A program made the translations under genes and the position numbers. From assembly GCA_016584305.1 (NCBI GenBank), contig JACEEZ010003535.1, positions 22,501 to 86,500 of the forward strand: 64,000 bases of DNA, read 5' to 3'. The notes beneath the pieces were generated by a model that was not told the origin of the DNA, did not search any database, and saw nothing but the letters and a program-made list of their open reading frames with translations. This document shows, one piece after another, positions 34,153 to 46,735 of the stretch; positions within the stretch are counted from its first letter, which is position 1; each line of letters begins with the position of its first letter. The DNA is from Chionoecetes opilio (lineage: Eukaryota > Arthropoda > Malacostraca > Decapoda > Majidae).

Positions 34153-34192
34153 ATGTCAAACAAAAAAATCACAAAAATGTCATCATAGTATG

Positions 34193-34785
34193 CAGTGGCG
34201 GCTCGTGGCATAGGGCTGCGGAGCTGCAGCACCCCAGACTCACTGCCAGGTGTATGATGTCTTTAGAGACACAGGAGAATTGATACACTACTAACAAATA
34301 TATCATAATAAAAAGTCATTACATGTTATTTTCAATACGTTACTAAGTGAATTTTCATTAAAACCAGACTTAAATGTAAGTTACTTTCATATTTGCTGTA
34401 CGATTCATGTCTGTGCTGCCGCCGCGCCTTGTGAACGCTAGAAGCTGCAGCCGAGCCAGCTTTTTAGTCTCGTCCCCCAGCTTTTTAGTCTCGTCCCCAG
34501 TGCGTACACGGTGTGCATAGTGACGGCGAGGGCGGCTGCGACAAAATCAAGCGGTACTGACTTTATTTTCAAGTAATACTGTAATTCTACCATCACCACC
34601 TCAGCCATCCCCTCTACTGCCAACACTACCACCCCCACCATCCCTTCTACCACCACCACTACTACCATGCCCTGAAATCCGTGAACATCAACTACAACTC
34701 ATACCTGAGATAGGTAAAATTTATGTATCCTACTGTTGTGTGAAGCTTGCAGTCCCCACTTTTATTTTATCACGAGCCGCCACTA
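34193..34785. mobile_element. hAT MITE (unit A)
   Basis: Inverted ends CAGTGGCGGCTCGTG and TAGTGGCGGCTCGTG (other strand) are flanked by the perfect 8-bp repeat ATAGTATG (34185-34192, 34786-34793). Length is 593 bp and there is no transposase. Its unit B partner is 53410-54000. Confidence 0.9.
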
Positions 34786-35221
34786 ATAGTATGAATAAAA
34801 TGAATATCAGGTCATTTATGTTACCAGTCACAAAGCCAAAAAAAGCCTCCTGTCTGAATGGGATGTTTCTCTTAATCTTGGTGAATCTTGCTTTTCCATT
34901 TGCTCCGAAATTTGGTGATGCCAGCCAACTTGGCGCTTCCCATTGAGAATCGTACACTATGACTGTACTTATGCCAAAAGTAACTGATATCTACTTTGCT
35001 TATGGCTTGCAAGTCTTCCAAACACGCGAGAAATTCATATCGGTCCTATTTTGGTCGATTTATGTTTCCACTTTCCACTGTGCTGCGCAATGACCAGCTG
35101 CATGCATAACGGGGAGGATAACAGAAGCTTTCATGAACGCCATGCCCATTGTCTTGGACGTTCATAACAAGCACATCATTGATTTTTTAGTCATAAATCT
35201 ACTTCGCTAAAAAATATCTGT

Positions 35222-35256
<35 letters not shown>

Positions 35257-35477
35257 GCGCACATTTCTGAGAGCGGTTGCCATTAATATACACTGCAATG
35301 ATATACTTCTTTTATGTGTAGATTAACGATTACCCTATTAGTTATACAGACATTAACAGGTATCTCTCTGTGAGTCTCTGTAATGCCTCTGTAAAAATTT
35401 TGCCTGAAGGTAAGCCGATCAAATGTTCCTCGATTAGACAAATTCCTGAGCTTAGAAACACTATTTTGAACGGATTA

Positions 35478-36048
35478 TTGTTTGTTTGTAAAGGTTTATT
35501 GTACAACTAAGCATACAGGACACACACACACAATACAAGCATGTACAGAAATGCATATGCAGGAGCAAAGAAGTACAAAGCGGGCATCAGCCCGCCAGTG
35601 AGGAGGGTATCCCGTCAGGCTACGGGAGGGTCGCGTGGAGACGTGGTGACGGTGAGTCACCTGCGTCACTTGGTCACCCTGCCGGGCGCGACAGGGTGTG
35701 GGTACGTGATGTATCAGCGGGGAGGGGGCGCTGCTCGCAGCACCCCCAACATCACGTCTCTCGGGGTGTGGTGGACCATGAGGGCGGCCCTGCCTTCACG
35801 CCCACTCAGCAGCCCCTCACCTGCAGGCTGGGCGGCGGGGGCCGGGCCGGGCCTCAGGGGGGCGGTGGCGGGGCAGGACAGGAGGTAGTGCACCAGTGGG
35901 CGACGGGTGTGCATCTCGCAGTGGTCGCACACTTGCCCCTCAAGCCCTCCTTAGCCCCTCTCTGGTAGTACCCCAACGCACACGCGCAGTAGTGCGCCTC
36001 TCCCCCTGGGTTTTGCGGGGTGGCGTCATGGGGGGATCGGGGGAAATC
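35478..36048 (-). mobile_element. LINE array copy 1: 3' end fragment
   Basis: Minus-strand 3' end of an RNase H-bearing LINE. It contains AATAAA near the 3' tail and, in translation, the C-terminal CDHCE...H zinc-knuckle-like motif followed by HYLLSCPA. GGATTAT (35465-35471) lies just outside the tail. Only about 570 bp of this copy remains before copy 2 begins. Confidence 0.85.
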
Positions 36049-38957
36049 TTCGATTGTTTTAAAGGTTTATTTACAATAAGCATACAGGACACACACACAC
36101 AATACAAGTATTACAAAAAAAATGCTATCAGGAGCAAAAAAGGGTAAAAAGGGGGCATCACCCCGCCAGTGAGGAGGGTATCCCGTCGGGCTACGGGAGG
36201 GTCGCGTGGGACGTGGTGACGGTGATCACCTACGTCACTTGGTCACCCTCCCCGGGCGCGACGGGTTGGGGGTAGGGGTGATGTATCAGCGGGGGGGGGC
36301 CCTGCTCGCAGCCCCCCCAAAAATCACGTCTTCGGGGTTTTGGGGGGGCCCCATAGGGGGGCCCCCCCTTCACGCCCACTCAGCGCCCCCCCACCTGCAG
36401 GCTGGGGGGCGGGGGGGGGGCCGGGGCCCCCAGGGGGGCGGGGGCGGGCGGGAAGGGAGGTAGTGCACCAGTGGGCGGGGGTGTCATCTCGCAGTGGGCA
36501 CACTTGCCCCTCGATCCTCCTGTAGCCCCCTCTCTGGTGCAGTACCCCAGACGCACACGCTGCAGTAGTGCGCCATTCCCCGGGGGTTGTTGGGGGTGGC
36601 GTCCAGGGGGTGGAGTGTGGGGGCTCCAGCGTACCAGGCCGCCTGCCTTTCCTGGCCCCAGCTTCGGTTTTCCCGGTGAGCGAGTGGGGCGCGGCCCGTC
36701 TCGCCTGCGCCTTGACTGCTGTAGGCGGGGAGGCACGTGTTTGGGGGACGCGGGGGCCGCTGGCGGCTCGCTTGGGGGCCCGCGTCCGCCGCCTCGTTAC
36801 CTCGGACGCCACGGGGCGGGGATCCATTTAGCCTGACACGCCTTCCCTGGGGGAAAAGGCTCGTGGGCTGCCTAGGATGGTGGTGAGACCTCACGTTGTC
36901 CTTGGGATCGGCGTTGGGGGGCCCTGCAGCCCCCCCCCGGAGCGGTTGGTATTCCCACAGTTGCCCCGGCGGTGCAGGCATGTTCGGGGGCCCGGCTGGA
37001 TGGCCACCAGCTCAGTTGGAGTGTGGAGCATTTTAGACGTCCGCAAGACAGCTCTGTCCCACCCTGGTGACAAAACGCGGAAACCTGTTCTGCCACACCC
37101 GGGTCGACCGAGCCGTCTGAAGTATCACGGCTGTCCCGCTCGGCGACCTGGGCCATGGCCATCAGCGCGTGCTGCCGCAGCTCCCCCCGGTGGTGCCATG
37201 GTTTTACAGGCAGGCAAGGTGGCGGGAACTCGCGGGGGGGGCCCCCCCAGGGGGCGGAGCATTGTAGGGGGGGGGCGGGGACTCGGCCTCCCGCCAGGGC
37301 CCCGGGGACCCCCGCGGAATGAGGCTTGGGTGTTAGCAGGTTTTGATGGCCACGTGTTGCCGGCAGGCACTCGATGCCCTGCGTCATGGCCAGCCGGATT
37401 TCCTCTGCGCCACGCCCTCCACGTCGGGGCGGAATTTTGGGCCCACGCGACGGCCATGATGCACTGCCCCTGGTGGCGAGGGGCCCCAAAGCTGGTCTCG
37501 CTCTGCATTACGCAGGCCGGACCACTCGGAGCCCCCAGCATGGTCCTCAGGGCGTTTTCTGGAGCACCTCGAGCCGCTCCTGCTGATTGGGGGAGAGCGC
37601 GATGATGACAGGGGGCAAAAATACCAGGGGGCCACAGCCTGCACAAGTCAGGCGGAGGACAGAGAAGGTGGGCCCCGGCTTTAAACCCCCGCGTCATGGC
37701 CCGCATCCGTTCAGCCTGGCCTGGTCCTTTCCCTCAGGTAGTAAAAGCTGCGCCGTGAACGACAGCCCCCTGTCGAGCCCACCCCGAGGTACAGGTAGGA
37801 TCCGCCAGGCCAGGCCGATGCCCTGGACGCGCAGCTGACAGACGGGGTTTTGGCTCCTTAAAGTCGGGCCCGGGACCCCCGGCGTCGAGATTTTGAGGCC
37901 CGCTCCTCGCACTTGGCGTGATGAGGGAGAGCGCGCTGCGTCTTGCAAAGCCTGTCCCCCCCGCCCGGTGACAACGGGGCCAGGTCGTCGGCGAGCTGAG
38001 CAGGCGGTGCCACCTGGAAGGGCGGGCGACTCTCTTTCCATCAAGAAGGTTGAACGGAAGGGCTGAGGAGCCGCCCGGGGGCGTCCCGTTCTCCAGTTCC
38101 TTGTAGCGTGATTTGAGGCCCTGGAACTTACTCTGGCCCGACGGTGCTGGAGGTAGTCCTCGAGCCGGCGAGCAGTCTTCCCCGGATCCCCTTCCTCCGA
38201 GGGTGGGAGAATAGCGTGAGGACTGGCAGCTCAAAACGCTTCTCAAGGTCGAGGAAGACTTGACTGTGGGAGTTGTTGGCCCTGAGTCAGCAGGGTGAGG
38301 ACTGTCAGCTGGCCCCCGCCGCGGATGAACCAAACACGTGAGGTGGAGGGCTCCCACGCCCACTGCAGTCGCGAGAGCACCATTCTCTCGGCTGTTTTAG
38401 CCGTGAAAGCTGATGGGGGATGGGCCCCTGAGTTTGGTGGCCCCCTGGGCTTGGGGGGATGGGCTAATTCGCCTCCTTCCCCGGGTGGCGGGGGCCCTGC
38501 CGCCAAGACGCTTTGGGAGCCGTGGAGAGCAGCGCGGTTCTCCCGGGCAGGCCCGGCATGAGTACACATGGAGTATCACGCCCGGTCCTGCAGCTTGTCG
38601 CGCCCTTTTTTCCTCGCCAAACGACAGTTCCTGGCGAAGTGAAAAAGGTGTCGCCACGTTCATTCCCCTCGCGCTTCCTGACAGCTCAAAGCGGTGTTGT
38701 CGAAGCTGTGCGGATTTCGTGTGCGGGGAAAGGAAGTGGGCGTGGAAGCCACGCGCGGGAAACACCGCCGATGAGTCTCTCCCAACCTCTCGGTGGGTGT
38801 GGGTGGGCGGCCGGTCGGTGCGGGGCGGCACCGGAACCGTCCTGACATTCCTCCAAACAGCGGCCCGAGGGAGGGTGTGCGGTTTTAAAGGAGGCGAAAC
38901 CACCCAACCTTGGCCTCCCGGGGCCCCCCTGAGCCCACTCCCGAGCGCGAGTCACCG
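36049..38957 (-). mobile_element. LINE array copy 2: RT-RNase H, many indels
   Basis: Same 3' end motif as copies 1 and 3, then the C-terminal zinc motif, an RNase H tail with GVRGNEAAD, an RNase H start containing DGSVDP, and the RT C-terminal region with RLEVLQNK-type motifs in shifted frames. The RT active-site codons near 37984 have lost bases relative to copy 3, so the frame is broken there. Frames change every 100-200 bp through homopolymer indels, which may partly be sequencing error. The 5' end stops at GTCACC followed by GGATTAT (38957-38963), next to copy 3's tail. Confidence 0.82.
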
Positions 38958-38963
38958 GATTAT

Positions 38964-41900
38964 TTGATTTGTAAAGGTTATGTACAACTAGCATACAGGA
39001 CCCCACACAAAAATACAAGGATGTACAGTAATGCATATGCAGGAGCAAAGACGTACAAGCGGGCATCAGCCCGCCAGTGAGGAGGTATCCCCCGTCAGGC
39101 TACGGGGGGGTTTCGCTTTGGAGACGGGGTGACGGTTGATCACCTGCGTCACTGGTCACCCTCCCGGGCGCGACAGGGTGTGGGACGTGATGTGTCACGG
39201 GGAGGGGGGCGCTGCTCGCAAAAAACCCCCAACATCACGTCTCTCGGGGTTTGTGGCGGGGGACCATGAGGCGGCCCTGCCTTCCCACGCCCACTCGCAG
39301 CCCCCACCTGCAGGCGGGCGGCGGGGGCGGGCGGCTCAGGGGGGCGGGGGGCGGGGCAGGACAGGAGTAGTGCACCATGGGCGAGGGTGTACATCTCGCA
39401 GTGGTCGCACACTTGCCCTCGAAGTCCTCTGTAGCTCCCTCTGGTGCAGTAGCCCGACCCCAAAACGCTGCAGTAGTGCGCCATCTGCCCTGGGTGTTGC
39501 TGGGGGCGCCCAGGGGTGTAGTCGGGGGGCTCGCGTACCAGGCCGCCTGCCTCTTCCTGGCCTCCAGCCCCCGGTGTGTCTGGTAGCGCAGTGTGCTGCG
39601 GCCGTCGCCCGCGCTGGCTTGTGCTGTAGGCTGGGGCACGTGCATGGTACCGGGGGCCCGTTGGCGGCTCGCTTGGCGGCCGCGGCCGCCGCCTCGTTAC
39701 CTCGGACCCTACGTGGCTGGGGATCATTTGAGCCCTGACACGCCTTCCCTTGCGGGGCCCAAGGCTCGGGGCTGCCTAGGAGGGTGGTGATGAGCTCACA
39801 GTTGTCCTTGGGATGCGGCGTTGGAGGGCCTGCAAGCCCCGTCCAGGAGGTCGGGTGTATTACCACAGTTGCTCCGGCGGTGCAGGGGCACTTTCGAGGG
39901 CGTGTGGATGCCCACCACCCTCAGTCTGGAGTGTGGAGCAGTTGTTAGCCCGTCCCCCCCAGACACTCTGTCCACGTGTTGACGAACCCCGGCACCTGTT
40001 CTGCACAAATCGGGTCGACCGAGCCGCAGTGAGTATACCACGGCTGTCCCGCCGGCGACCTGGCCCCCAGGGCCATCAGCGCTGCTGGCCGCAGCTCCGG
40101 GTGGTGCACATGGCTTTACAGGAGGCAACGGGCTGGCGGTGAACTCCTGCGGGGGGGGGGGGGCCCCCACGGGGGCGGAGCATTGTAGGTGGGGGGCGGG
40201 GGACATCGGCCTCCCGCCACGGCCCGGTGATCCCGCGTGAATGAGGCTGGGGGGTGGCTAGCGAGGGTGTTGATGAGCCACGTGTTGCCGCGCAGGCACT
40301 CGATGCCCTGCGTCATGGCCAGGCCGGAAATCTCCTCTGCGCCACGCCCTCCACGTCGCGGCGGAAACTCTGGCCACGCGACAGGCCATGATGCACTGCA
40401 CCCTGGTGGCGAGGGGCAACCAAACTGGTCTCGCTCTGCATTTTCGCAGCGCTGGACCATCTCGGAGCCCCCAGCATGGTCCCATGGCTTGTTCTGGAGC
40501 ACCTCGAGCCGCTCCTGCTGATTGGGGGAGAGCGCGATGATGACAGGGCGCAAAATCCCACCAGGGAGCGCACAGCCTGCACATAGTACAGGCGGAGGAC
40601 AGAGAAGGTGGCGCCGGCGTTAAGCCGCGTCATGGCCCGCATCACGTTCAAACCTGGCCTGCGTTCCTTTCCCTCAGGTAGTCAAGCTGCGCCGTGAACG
40701 ACAGCCGTGTCGAGCCAAACCCCCAGGTACAGGTAGGAAGTCGCCAGGCCAGGCCGATGCCCTGGACGCGCCCAGCTGACAGACTGGGTTGGCTCCTTGA
40801 TAGTCATGGCCCGGACTTTGCTGTCGAAAATCGAGCCTAGCTCCCCGCCCCTTGGTGGTGATGGGTCGAGAGCGCGCTGCGCTTGCAAAGCCTGGTCACC
40901 CCGCCCGGTGACAACGAGGGGCCAGGTCGTCGGCGTAGCTGGCAGGGGGGGTTGCAGCCCGGAAGGGCAGGGAAATAGCTTTCCATCAGCAGCTTGAACA
41001 GGAACGGCTGAGGATTGGCGCCCTGGGGGGCGTCCCGTTCTCCGTTCTTTTAGCGTGATTGAGGCCCTGGAACTTTACTCTGGCCCAACGGTGCGGAGGT
41101 AGTCCTCGAGCCAGGCGAGCAGTCTTCCCCGGATCCCCTTTCCTCGCGAGGGTGGCGAGAATAGCGTGAGGGACTGGCCAGCTCGAACGCTTCTCAAGGT
41201 CGAGGAAGATGTGGGCTGTGGGCAGTTTTGGCCTGAGTCAGCAGGGTGAGGAGGCTGTCAGCTGTGCCCACGCCGCGGGTGAAGCCAACCACGTGAGGGT
41301 GGAGGGCCCCACGGCCACTGGGAGTCGCGAGAGCACCATTCTCTCGGCTGTTTTAGCCGTTGCAGCTGATGAGGGAGTAGGCCTGGCTTGGTGGGCTCCC
41401 TGGGCTTTGGGGGTGGCTGAAATACGGCCTCCTCCACGCTGGGGCAGGTGGCCTGCCAGCCAAGACGCGTTGAGCGCTGGGGAGCAGCGGCGGCGTCCCG
41501 GCAGGCCCGGCTTGAGCGAGCATGGAGTATGTCACGCCGTCCCCTCCTGCAGCTGTGTCGCGCCCTTTTTTCCATCGCCGACGGACAGTTCCTGGCGGGG
41601 TGATGAAAGAGGTGGTCCCGCCACGCAGGTTCCCCTCGCGCTTCCCGGACAGCCCCGACGCGGTGTTGTGAAGCTGTTGCGGGGGGTGGCGTGTGCGAGG
41701 AGGGAAGTTGGGCGCTGGAGCCACGCGCGGTGACACGCCGATGAGTTTTCTCCCCCTCTTCGGTGTGGGGTGGGTTGCCGGCCGGTCGGGCGGCGGCACC
41801 GGAAGCCCCTCCCGACCCTTCCCCCACAGCTGGCCCAGGGAGGTGTGCTGGTTGGGAAGGGGGGCGCACCACTAAACCACTTGGCCTCCCTGGCCCGCTG

Positions 41901-42705
41901 AGACACCTGCCGAGGCGCGAGTCACCCACATCCTAAACAGGCAAGGTTTTGGGGTTGGGCGTCGATAACAGCTTCTGTGCAGTTGATCGGGGTTGGCTCC
42001 CACGCCGTGTAGAACCCCCAGTTCGGACGGTTTGGCGGCGGCGGGAGACTTAGGTGGCTCGTCTGTCCCCTGGGGCTCCGGAGGGGTCCTTCTGATTTGG
42101 GCAGGGGTGGGTGGCCTAAGTGAACCCCCAAAAATCGTTAAGGGGTTTGAAACTTGCCCCCCTCCCCCTCTGAGTTCCATCCGCGAAAAGGGGTGGCGGG
42201 GCGGCCGCTAGAGGTGGGGGGGAGGGTAAGTGGCACGGTGACTTAGGGTGCACCTGCCCGATCCCGGCCGGCAGTACCGACCCAAGGTAGGGCAGTCGCC
42301 CCCCGGGTGGGTGGGTCCGGTGAGAGTGGAGTGGGGCTCCGACAACCTGCATGGACCGTCGGTGGCTGACGCAAGGGTGTGGGCGTTCGCCCGCACTGGA
42401 GGCTAGTGGGCCCCTTGCCTGGGGCAGTCCCCTGCCTCGGGGTCGGCTCTGTACTTGACCAGGGTGGTTCCATGTGAGCTCCCCGCAAGGCCACGCCATT
42501 CCACGTGCCGGTCGGGTTCTGCGGTAGGGTGGGTTACCACGTCCCCCGGTGCCCAGTCAGGGGCAGTGGGATGGCCACCACTAAGTCGAGGTGGAGCGTT
42601 GTAGGGCCCCAAGGCCTCTCAACCTGGAGACCGATGTTCTTGGGGCGAGCCTGGATTCACGTCACCCTGGCCGGGGCGGACGCCGGTGGCGCCGCATGGG
42701 GGTGT
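38964..42705 (-). mobile_element. LINE array copy 3: longest copy, RT and RNase H
   Basis: Minus-strand order from high to low coordinate: a Pro/Arg-rich region of uncertain identity (41940-42705), RT fingers with KTAERMVLSRLQWA (about 41310-41370), a GTPPGAILS-like motif (about 41020), active site SYADDLA (YADD codons 40926-40937), YLYLGVWLD, ALSPNQQERLEVLQNK (about 40510-40550) and RNase H with a GAG/DGS region near 40000. The GNEAA RNase H tail and C-terminal zinc motif follow near 39400-39460. RNase H after RT places it among I/LOA-like LINEs. Frameshifts are frequent, so it is not functional as read. Its 5' end lies at GTCACC before GGATTAT (42706-42712). Confidence 0.85.
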
Positions 42706-43036
42706 CACCGGATTATAACATGCATACAAGTAGTGGTACGAACAAAAAATTTAAGGAGACGTCAGTGATTTGTATTCATTAATTAATACATTTCAAAAAC
42801 TTTTCAGCTACACTGAATTATCCCGAGTGCTCACTATCATTTGGCATACTAATATGGCACACACCTCAAGTAACACAGAGGGACAGATCTGCCAAATAGT
42901 GAGCCTCCTGCAGCTTTGTGTAAAGTTAAAAGAGTTTCCTAAGAAAAATAAAAGAAAATGGATAACCAAAGAAAATATATAGGATAGACTGCAAGAAACC
43001 AAGAAAATGATAAGACAACGCTCAACACTCACCTAA

Positions 43037-44224
43037 AGCCCCGGTCACACATTCCATAATCGAACCACGAACGCGCCACCAATACAATGCGCAGGGCTGT
43101 CATGGTCCTGGTTATGGGTCCATCGTGACCGATCGTGACGCTCGTGACGCGCTCGGCCGAGGCCACGAAAAGTTAATGTGTGCACTAAATAATCGGGAAG
43201 CTCTCCGATGTTTGTACCCAACGCAGCGCTATCTTAAGTCTATCGTGACGCTATCGTTATCTATGTAGCAGCTTCGTGACACTACCGTGATCGTCTTATG
43301 TCTATCGTGACGATAAGAAACCGTTACACGAGTCTTGTTCCCTACCTTCCCCCCCTTTTTCCCACCCCCTTCCGTCTTCCCCCCCCCCCTTTCTCATTCA
43401 CCTCCACCCACCAGCGCCTCTCTATCCCCTACTCCCTCATCACGTGGTGACACCACCCTCCCCCTACTCTCTACCTCCTACTCCCTCGCCACATGTTGAC
43501 ACCCCCACCCCCCTTTTAACCACTCATATCCCCACCAACGTACCAACAACGCCTTCTACATGCCCAAGCCGCCTCCCCCCGTTTCCCCACAAACATCAAC
43601 ACCCCCTTCTTTATTGCAAGATCGTCAGGGTGGCAAGGTTGGTAGAGACGTGAGCTCGCAATGTGCAGCGTCCCTGTGCATTCGGTCAGCGGTTCGAGTC
43701 CGCCTAGTGCGTGGCGGCGCTTTGTATAGTCAATAACCTTGTAGTTGGTACTTGCAAAGTGTCTAGATAGGATGAAAATCTTATCTTATCTTCTTTATTA
43801 CAACCCCCCTCCCCCGTTTTCCCCCCTTCTCCATCACCAACAAGTACCCACCCCTGTTTCTCCCACCTTCATCTCTACCCCCCCTTCCTTCTCCATCACC
43901 ATGGTAACATCCACCCACGTGTGAGGCATGTCTCTTGACGCTATCGTGATACGTTCATGGCACCGTCATGGCACTGTCGTGGTTATCGTAGCTCTATCGT
44001 GACGACAAAATGACCGTTGATTTTTCATTCGTGACGTAGTCATACAGCTGTCATGACTCCATCGTGACCATCTTACGACCATCATGACACATACGTACAG
44101 GCAGCGTGACATTGTTGTGAGACTATCGTGGTCAGCGTTTTTCGTGGTCAAATTTCACGATAGCGTCAATAATCAAATTGGTGGCGCTATCGTGGTTCGA
44201 TTATGGAATGTGTGACGGGGGCTT
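43037..44224. mobile_element. Harbinger-like MITE with nested SINE (unit A)
   Basis: Ends AGCCCCGGTCACACATTCCA and (other strand) AAGCCCCCGTCACACATTCC are inverted repeats; TAA lies on both sides (43034-43036, 44225-44227). Unit B at 56021-56040 has the unfilled site CACCTAAAGTAGTGATG. The interior contains dense TCGTGA/TCACGA motifs and a C-rich core. A 3-bp TAA target suggests PIF/Harbinger. No transposase is encoded. Confidence 0.87.
43620..43790 (+). mobile_element. tRNA-derived SINE nested in the MITE
   Basis: A 171-bp insert is flanked by a 13-bp direct repeat TTCTTTATTGCAA / TTCTTTATTACAA (43607-43619, 43791-43803). It has a B box GTTCGAGTC (43692-43700), a degenerate A-box region (TGGCAAGGTTGG) upstream, and ends in ATCTTATCTTATC repeats. 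A long target duplication and Pol III box identify a SINE inserted by LINE machinery. Confidence 0.85.
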
Positions 44225-46372
44225 TAAAGCAGTGATGACGACGACCTCACCGGCATAAATGTTGCAGCATAGTATTACGCAGCGGGTGGTGCATATCGTG
44301 ATGCAAAGATGACGAACACTACGCTACGGTACCTTAAAATATTTCTAAACAAAAACGTTTGATGTTTGATGTTTGAAGACTTTCGTAAGTTATCGACGCA
44401 GCTGAGATGGATCTCCGCTGTAACGAGACAGCTCTCTCACAGACTACCGGGGCACGGCCTCCTTAACATAAGCCTCTTTAACACAGCCTCTCATAACCTC
44501 CGGTCCCCATCATAGCAGTGCGTCACTACAGCACTGCACAAAGCTTTAAAGGAATCATTGATAGTCTAAAAGAAGCTATAGTTATAATACTAATACTTTT
44601 CTTAAGTAACACTAACCTTCATATATCATTGCATTGGTTGTGGTCCTTGACACTGAGACCACCAAACCCGTGGCTGGAGATGGGAGAATGAGACAGCCTT
44701 CAAGTGTCTTCTGGGTCTCCTTACCTGCCCAACCACTGCTTCACCTGAGGCAGTGTTGTAAGCATCCCTGCAATCAAAGGTAGGTCTACTAATCACTAAT
44801 CATGGTTTCCACCAACACATCATATGAAAAATATCATATTTACATCACATGCACTATTGTTTGATTATAAACACTGATCTTACTCACACTGTATCTTTAT
44901 TGGCAGGAGAAATGTGCAGTGAAGTCATTACTGGAGCCAAACATTTTTTGTCAGGAGATAGTACTGGAGGAAGGAGGAGCTGCAAAAGACTTCAGCCAAG
45001 GGCATTAGTTCCTGGGTTCCTGAGTTGTAAGGGGGTGGACATCCTAACACCCTAACACCCTAACCTAAGGAAAACACTGCTATGGGTACTTTACATGCTG
45101 CATTCTTGTACGTTGCTGGAGCTCCTGCGATGTCTGGCAGTCCCGCGACGGCTTGCAAAACTTACCTGAAGATTGAAATGATTGTCACACTTAATTACCT
45201 TGCCCAATACATGCAAGGGGGGGGAGACAAGGAGCACCTACTCAATTACAGATCAGTCTCTCTAACCAGGGTGGTAGGGTAGTTATGTGAGACAATAGTT
45301 AAGACACAGATGGAATTAGTATCTGGAGTTCATGTTAGACAGACCATTCAGATTCACAGGTGGGAGTTGCTGTGTCTTGACTCTGCCAGGCCTCACCTTA
45401 ATAGAATGACTCACGGGGGACATACAAGGGAGAGAGGGATGGGTGGACGGAGCTTGATTGGTTTTGTAGAAAGTGTTTGACAAAGTTCCTACAAGAGGTG
45501 GTTGTGGTAATTGAGTATGAAGGAGAAATGGATAGGAATGTCTTGGAATGGATGAAGAACTTGCTTAAAAATACATGTGTTACAGATCACAACAAGATTC
45601 CTACACATGGGAGTGATGCCAATGTCTTAGAACATCTGTTTGACAACATATGAAAGTTTGAGATTGAACAGCAAACAACCAAACCTCCCAGTGTGGTGGT
45701 GGTTGTGTTGCACTTGGTCATTGCCTATTTAATACTACTAAAAGACAAATATTTGAGCTCAGTTTGTGTGTGAGCATCTACACTTGATAACAAGGATTTT
45801 TTTTATTTTTTTTTATTTTTTTTATTTGAGATTATTAATGATTATATTTGTTATAGATTATTTAGTTTAGATATTCAGCAGAGATGATATGTTCCTCACT
45901 GCGTATAAAGGCTCTAAAGAGGCTACAGACTGTCAAGAGATGGTCAAAATCTTACCTAACCCAGCTATTCTACCATAAGAAGAATCACTTGATCAACTTG
46001 AATAAATCCTGTAGTTGAACAGCATGACAGTAATTGTCTGATGTATAGACATTAAAATTCAGGTTTTCCCCAAAAGACACGAGGCTGACTTTAGTGGTTG
46101 ATGAGATTCCCTTCATTAAGCCATTGTTTGATTATAAAGGTGGGAATGTTGCTGGCTTGGCATGCCACAGTTTACCCCCTGGACCCAGAACGTAATTTCC
46201 ATTGTAATTTGGGTGCCATTAGATAATTTTTAGTGAATATAAGCAATATGTTATAGATATGACCTGTTTAGTATCCTTGTCCACTAACTAATTTGGGATA
46301 TAAGTGACTTTTCTAAATTTTATGACTCGACATCATACAATTTTTTATAATAAAGAAAGATCTGGGCGTGAA

Positions 46373-46735
46373 GGGGTTAATTAAGCCATTGTTTGATGAT
46401 AAAGGTGGGAATGTTGCTGGCTTGGCATGCAACAGTTTAATTAAGCCATTGTTTGATTATAAGGGTGGGAATGTTGCTGGCTTGGCATGCAACAGTTTAA
46501 TTAAGCCATTGTTTGAAGATAAAGGTTAGAATGTTGCTGGCTTGGCGTGCAACAGTTAATTAAGCCATTGTTGATTATAAAGGTGGGAATGTTGCTGGCT
46601 TGGCCTGCAACAGTTTAATTAAGCCATTGTTTGATTATAAAGGTGGGAATGTTGCTGGTTTGGCATGCAACAGTTTAATTAAGCCATTTTTGATTATAAG
46701 GTGGGAATGTTGCTGGCTTGGCATGCAACAGTTAA
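46373..46735 (+). repeat. 60-bp tandem array, six units (unit B)
   Basis: Same array as 24320-24683. Single-base deletions in four places break the frame that is open in unit A, showing no pressure to keep it coding. Confidence 0.95.

Larger units (their letters stand above)
22419..44453 (+). repeat. Tandem duplication, unit A
   Basis: Starts at GGTCCCCATCATAGCAGTG and ends at CAGACTACCGGGGC. It is colinear with unit B (44502-56252) apart from insertions and small indels. Unit-A-only blocks are 26883-29833, 33051-34152, the LINE array at about 35478-42712, and 43037-44224. Removing these leaves about 9.5 kb, close to the unit B core. Much of 22419-24300 and 24720-26880 is noncoding with no recognised gene. 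Confidence 0.9.

Noticed and set aside
34730..34957. Conserved small membrane protein flanking the hAT MITE
   Set aside because: The frame runs into the MITE terminus and its conservation is explained by the tandem duplication.
36206..42782. Dozens of long GC-rich open frames on both strands
   Set aside because: They are shadow frames of a frameshifted minus-strand LINE array; high GC removes stop codons in all frames.
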